A DNA stretch of 64,000 nucleotides, taken from the NCBI GenBank assembly GCA_002238785.1, contig MPNA01000003.1, forward strand, positions 71,368 to 135,367, written 5' to 3'. The notes under the pieces are model-generated. The model ran no database searches. It saw only the letters and a list, made by a program, of their open reading frames with translations, and was not told where the DNA came from. Of the stretch, positions 60,332 through 64,000 are shown piece after piece. Every line of letters starts with the position of its first letter. The stretch's first letter is position 1. The DNA comes from a bacterium OM1 bin76. Lineage in GTDB: Bacteria > Actinomycetota > Acidimicrobiia > Spongiisociales > ZC4RG35. Both the position numbers and the translations under genes were made by a program.

Positions 60332-61435
60332 ATGGTCGGTGCACTGGTGGTGGTGCTGGGCATCATCTTCTTTGTAACCGTTCACGAACTGGGGCACTTC
60401 TTGGCCGCCCGCGCCACCGGAATGAAAGCCACCGAGATGTTTTTCGGGTTCGGGCCCAGGCTTTGGTCGGTCAAAAGGGGAGAAACCGAATACGGGTTCC
60501 GTCTGCTCCCTTTCGGGGGTTTCGTCAAGATCGCCGGCATGGGGCCCTTCGGCGACGACGAGATCAGTCCGGAGCGGTCCTACCAGCACAAGAAGACCTG
60601 GCAGAAGATAACCGTGGCGCTGAGCGGAGTGGCGTTGAACTTCCTGATGGCCTTCGTGATCATGGTGGGACTCTTCATCTTCGATGGGGTCTCCGACTTC
60701 ACCAACCGGGTGATGTTGGTGGTGGGGGAGATGGCAGACGGGACGCCGACGCCGGCCCGGTTGGCCGGCATCCAAGCAGGGGACGTGATCCTGGAAATCG
60801 ACGGGGTTCCGACTGAACGGTGGGAACACACCGCGACGCTGTTGAGAGACCGGCCCGATCAACCGGTTTCGATAATCCTGAGCCGGGATGGTCGGATCGT
60901 GGAGGTGGAACCGGTCCTCGCTTCCCGCGTTGAGGGAGACGGGCCAAGGCAGGGTTTCCTGGGGATCGGACCGGCCTTGGAGAGCAGAACGCTGGGACTG
61001 TGGGAGGCCATGGTCACCGCTGCCGATGACATAGCAGAGGCGGTTACTTTGACTTTCAGAGCGGTAGGACAGTTGGTGAGCCCCTCCTCGCTTGCAGAGT
61101 TGGCGGGTGGAATGTTCGGAGGAGAGGTCTCGGTGGACAACCGCCCGGTCAGCCCGATCGGGTTGGCGAACATCGGCGCCCAGATCAGTGAGAGCGGGGT
61201 GGCCAATGTGGTGAGGTTGTTAGCATATCTGAATGTTGTCCTGGGTGTCTTCAACATGATTCCTGCATATCCACTGGACGGGGGCCATGTGGCGGTGGCT
61301 CTTTACGAGAAGGTGTTCCGCAGGCGCGCCCGGCCCAGGGTGCTGATTTCCATTGCTGCGGTGGTGACTGTGTTGGTGATCTTCTTGGGAGTGGCGGCCT
61401 TGGTGTTAGATGTGATCAACCCCATCAGCCTGTGA
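60332..61435 (+). CDS. rseP: Site-2 (RseP-like) intramembrane zinc metalloprotease
   Basis: 367 aa M50 protease. The zinc site is FVTVHELGHFLAARATG (HExxH near residue 18). A single PDZ domain lies at about residues 125-210 (ARLAGIQAGDVILEIDGVPT). The third ligand motif is FNMIPAYPLDGGHVAVALYE. Four membrane segments. It cleaves membrane-bound anti-sigma factors or signal-peptide remnants. The GTG of ispG overlaps its stop (GTGA). dxr, commonly found between cdsA and rseP, is missing. Confidence 0.93.
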   Translation: MVGALVVVLGIIFFVTVHELGHFLAARATGMKATEMFFGFGPRLWSVKRGETEYGFRLLPFGGFVKIAGMGPFGDDEISPERSYQHKKTWQKITVALSGVALNFLMAFVIMVGLFIFDGVSDFTNRVMLVVGEMADGTPTPARLAGIQAGDVILEIDGVPTERWEHTATLLRDRPDQPVSIILSRDGRIVEVEPVLASRVEGDGPRQGFLGIGPALESRTLGLWEAMVTAADDIAEAVTLTFRAVGQLVSPSSLAELAGGMFGGEVSVDNRPVSPIGLANIGAQISESGVANVVRLLAYLNVVLGVFNMIPAYPLDGGHVAVALYEKVFRRRARPRVLISIAAVVTVLVIFLGVAALVLDVINPISL

Positions 61436-62667
61436 GAGACGCCCGGCTCTTCAAACGTCCCAGGAGGCAGACCCGCCCTGTCATGGTAGGAGCGGTGAAG
61501 GTGGGCGGTGACGCACCGATAAGCGTCCAGTCCATGACCACCACCAAGACCCATGACGTGGACGGCACACTCGCTCAGGTGTATGCTCTGGCGGCAGCGG
61601 GGGCCGACCTGGTCAGAATCACTTGTAACACCGTGGAGGCCGCCCAAGGCCTGGCGGAGATCGTTCCCCGCAGTCCGGTGCCGATCATCGCCGACATTCA
61701 CTTCCAATACCGACTGGCCTTGGCCGCCTTGGAAAGCGGTGTCTGCGGGTTGCGCCTGAATCCGGGCAACATTCGGCGTCCCAGCCACATCAAGGAGGTG
61801 GCGCGGGCCGCTCGTGAGAAGCAGGTCCCGATCCGGGTGGGAGTCAACGCCGGGTCCTTGGACAAGGACATACTCAACCGTCATGGTGACGCAACTCCGG
61901 AGGCGCTGTTGGAGTCGGCGCTGTTGGAAATCAAGTACCTGGAGGAAGTCGGCTTCTACGACATCAAGATATCGGTTAAGCATTCTCATGTGCCCACCAT
62001 GATCGAGTCCTACCGGCTGTTGTCGGAGGAGGTGGATTACCCGCTTCACCTGGGAGTGACCGAGGCAGGTCCCCCACCGGGCGGGTTGATCAAGTCGGTG
62101 GCGGGAATCGCCACGTTGCTGATGGAAGGAATCGGGGACACCATCCGGTTCTCGCTCACCGCCGATCCCGTCATCGAAGCGGAGTCGGGTCGGCGTTTGC
62201 TGGAGTATCTGGACCTCCGGGAGCGCCGGAGCCTCGATCTGATCGCTTGCCCATCCTGCGGGCGGGCGGAGGTGGATGTCATCGAAGTGGCCCAAGTCGC
62301 CCAAGAGGCACTGGAATCTGAGAATCTCCCGATCCAGGTGGCAGTCATGGGGTGTGTTGTGAACGGTCCGGGAGAAGCCCGGTCTGCCGATTTGGGGATC
62401 GCGGCCGGCCGAGGCCGGGGGCACCTGTTCATCAAGGGCAAGGTGGTGAGGGTGGTACCGGAGTCGCAGATGGTGGAGGCCTTGGTTGAGGAGGGCCGCC
62501 GCTTGGTTGAGGAGGGGGTTGATGCTCGCCTGGCGGCGGCGGACGGCACTGCCGCAGCCCAGGCGGAGGCCGACCGGCGCCAGTTGCTGGAGATACGTCC
62601 CGATGCCAATTCGGCCGAACAACGCCGTCAGCAGGTGGCTGTAGTGGCACAGGGGAAGCGCCTGTAG
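61432..62667 (+). CDS. ispG: 4-hydroxy-3-methylbut-2-enyl diphosphate synthase IspG
   Basis: 411 aa iron-sulfur enzyme of the MEP isoprenoid pathway. The TIM-barrel part has VKVGGDAPISVQSMTTTKT, LVRITCNTVEAAQGL, IIADIHFQYRLALAALE and LRLNPGNI. The C-terminal cluster cysteines are in LIACPSCGRAEVDV and VMGCVVNGPGEA. The C-terminus has a non-conserved Ala/Gln-rich extension of about 40 residues. It would feed isoprenoids to the hpn module. Confidence 0.96.
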   Translation: MRDARLFKRPRRQTRPVMVGAVKVGGDAPISVQSMTTTKTHDVDGTLAQVYALAAAGADLVRITCNTVEAAQGLAEIVPRSPVPIIADIHFQYRLALAALESGVCGLRLNPGNIRRPSHIKEVARAAREKQVPIRVGVNAGSLDKDILNRHGDATPEALLESALLEIKYLEEVGFYDIKISVKHSHVPTMIESYRLLSEEVDYPLHLGVTEAGPPPGGLIKSVAGIATLLMEGIGDTIRFSLTADPVIEAESGRRLLEYLDLRERRSLDLIACPSCGRAEVDVIEVAQVAQEALESENLPIQVAVMGCVVNGPGEARSADLGIAAGRGRGHLFIKGKVVRVVPESQMVEALVEEGRRLVEEGVDARLAAADGTAAAQAEADRRQLLEIRPDANSAEQRRQQVAVVAQGKRL

Positions 62668-62702
62668 ACTCTCGGGGCGGCAAACCTCAAGGAGCAAAAG
62701 AT

Positions 62703-63479
62703 TTGAGCTCGGGGATTTCGGGCAAGGTAGCGATAGTCACCGGTGCAAGCCGGGGAATCGGTCTGGCGGTCGCCGCCGAATTGTTGGACCGGGGGGCAGC
62801 GGGAGTGACGATCACCTCTCGGCGGGCTGACAACTTGTCCGAGGCGGTGTCACAATTGGTGGAGGGTGGAAGAGACAAGAGCAGGATTCTTCCGGTCGTG
62901 GCCCGGGCCGATGACGACCAGCACGCCGTCCGGGCCGTGGATGAAACCATCCAGCACTACGGGAGTTGTGACATTCTGGTGAACAATGCCGGAACCAATC
63001 CCGGAGCCGGCGATCTGATGACGGTATCGCAGGGGGCGGTGGACAAGACCTGGGCCGTCAACCAGCGCGCCCCTCTGGTGTGGACCAGGGCGGCATGGAC
63101 TCCGTGGATGGCCGATCACGGCGGCTGTGTGGTAAACGTAGCCTCTATCGGTGGGGTCCGGCCCACCCCCATCCTGGGCGCCTACAACATCTCCAAGGCA
63201 GCCATGATCTACATGACCCACCAACTTGCCATGGAACTCGCTCCCCGGGTGCGAGTGAACGCGGTGGCCCCGGCGGTGATCAAGACCCGGCTGTCCGCAC
63301 TGCTGTGGCAATCGGATCCCGAGGGGACCGCCCGTCGTCACCCCATGCAAAGGCTGGGTGAGCCCGAGGACGTGGCGCAAGCGGTGGCCTTTCTCTGTTC
63401 GAAGGAGGCTTCCTGGATCACGGGAGTGATCCTTCCGGTGGATGGAGGAATGTTGGGAGCCTCTCCCGGGATGGGATGA
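62703..63479 (+). CDS. Short-chain dehydrogenase/reductase (SDR)
   Basis: 258 aa classical SDR. The cofactor motif is VAIVTGASRGIGLAVAAEL, then DILVNNAGTNPG, a Ser in VVNVASIGGVRPTP, the catalytic pair YNISKAA (YxxxK), and the FabG-like C-terminus GEPEDVAQAVAFLCSKEASW. The start is TTG 62703 with AAGGAG nine bases upstream. The substrate is not determined. cofG overlaps its stop. Confidence 0.9.
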   Translation: MSSGISGKVAIVTGASRGIGLAVAAELLDRGAAGVTITSRRADNLSEAVSQLVEGGRDKSRILPVVARADDDQHAVRAVDETIQHYGSCDILVNNAGTNPGAGDLMTVSQGAVDKTWAVNQRAPLVWTRAAWTPWMADHGGCVVNVASIGGVRPTPILGAYNISKAAMIYMTHQLAMELAPRVRVNAVAPAVIKTRLSALLWQSDPEGTARRHPMQRLGEPEDVAQAVAFLCSKEASWITGVILPVDGGMLGASPGMG

Positions 63480-64000
63480 TGGCTCATCCTGCATTCGACC
63501 CGGATCTGGCTCTCTCCTATCTCGAGGGCCGCCGGTCCGCGGTCCCTCTGCTTTCCGAAGCGGCGAGACTGCGAGACGAGGGGAAAGGCAGGACCATCAC
63601 CTACAGCCGCAAGGTCTTCATTCCGCTGACGACGCTGTGTCGAGATTCTTGCACCTACTGCACCTTCGCCCAGCCCCCGGGAGGAGGTGGGATGTTCATG
63701 CCTCCCGACCAGGTGCTGGCGGTGGCTCAGGCAGGGGAGGCGCACCACTGTACCGAGGCGCTGTTCACCCTGGGTGACCGGCCTGAAGAGCGCTGGCCGG
63801 CGGCGCGGGCATTCCTGGATGAGCAAGGTTGCGAGACCACCATCGAATACACCGTACGGATGTCGGAGATGGTCAACCGGGAGACTGCCCTCTTCCCGCA
63901 CGCCAACCCGGGGGTCATGACCCTGGCCCAGATGCAAGACCTTCGTCCTTCGAATCCCTCCATGGGCTTGATGTTGGAGAACATCTCCCCCCGGCTCACC
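63476..64000 (+). CDS. cofG: FO synthase subunit 1 CofG (radical SAM), 3' end cut by window
   Basis: About 174 codons from ATG 63476 (or ATG 63479) to the window edge without a stop. The radical SAM cluster motif is TTLCRDSCTYCTFAQPPG (CxxxCxxC), preceded by TYSRKVFIPLT, as in CofG and the N-terminal half of FbiC. The later ALFTLGDRPEERWPAAR and MGLMLENISP also match. With CofH it makes the deazaflavin FO of coenzyme F420. Whether this is CofG alone or a fused FbiC cannot be seen. It shares an ATGA overlap with the SDR gene. Confidence 0.92.
   Translation, partial: MMAHPAFDPDLALSYLEGRRSAVPLLSEAARLRDEGKGRTITYSRKVFIPLTTLCRDSCTYCTFAQPPGGGGMFMPPDQVLAVAQAGEAHHCTEALFTLGDRPEERWPAARAFLDEQGCETTIEYTVRMSEMVNRETALFPHANPGVMTLAQMQDLRPSNPSMGLMLENISPRLT

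Overview
The window looks like chromosomal DNA of a high-GC actinobacterium, most probably a member or close relative of the class Acidimicrobiia. The evidence is the conserved actinobacterial gene order trmD-rplS-lepB-yraN ... comM-dprA-xerC-rpsB-tsf-pyrH-frr-cdsA-rseP-ispG, a coenzyme F420 gene (cofG) at the right edge, lipoproteins with long threonine-rich linkers, an HpnCDE squalene module and many GTG/TTG starts. The class assignment is inference; no 16S rRNA or other phylogenetic marker was compared.

Left part (1-14 kb). A truncated sugar ABC permease is followed by a serine hydrolase, a DNA alkylation repair protein and three tandem paralogous lipoproteins of a family I do not recognise (3.1-5.9 kb). 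On the minus strand a seven-gene operon runs from 13.4 kb down to 5.9 kb: a ROK regulator, an M20 deacylase/peptidase, a sugar-type binding protein, a permease, a YhfX-like PLP enzyme, a transport ATPase and a NagB-like isomerase/deaminase. It has a good -35/-10 promoter with an operator-like repeat. It reads as a self-contained uptake and breakdown pathway for an amino sugar or acylated amine whose exact substrate is unknown.

Middle part (13.6-34 kb). A LiaF-like membrane protein, an M3 peptidase, an inositol-monophosphatase family enzyme, an Lnt-like protein in which the catalytic cysteine is serine, acetyl-CoA synthetase, a small zinc-ribbon protein, an aapQMP-type amino-acid transporter without its binding protein, and the arginine operon argCJBD-argR-argG-argH (no argF) with a palindromic operator candidate upstream of argC.

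Accessory stretch (33.8-44.8 kb). An ASCH-domain protein overlaps a 687-residue GNAT-PIN-(GNAT-like)-PUA-like fusion. This is the best candidate here for an undescribed RNA- or stress-directed system. It is followed on the map by an M1 metallopeptidase lipoprotein, the CCA-adding enzyme, a histone-deacetylase family hydrolase, a complete IS1380-family element, a second, short DprA-like protein ending in a perfect beta-clamp-binding motif, and a chromate transporter.

Right part (44.8-64 kb). A polyprenyl diphosphate synthase with hpnE-hpnD-hpnC (squalene formation) is followed by the conserved information-processing cluster. Within this cluster xerC carries a frameshift that is exactly explained by loss of one copy of a 13-bp tandem repeat, and dxr is absent from its usual place between cdsA and rseP. 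The window ends inside cofG.
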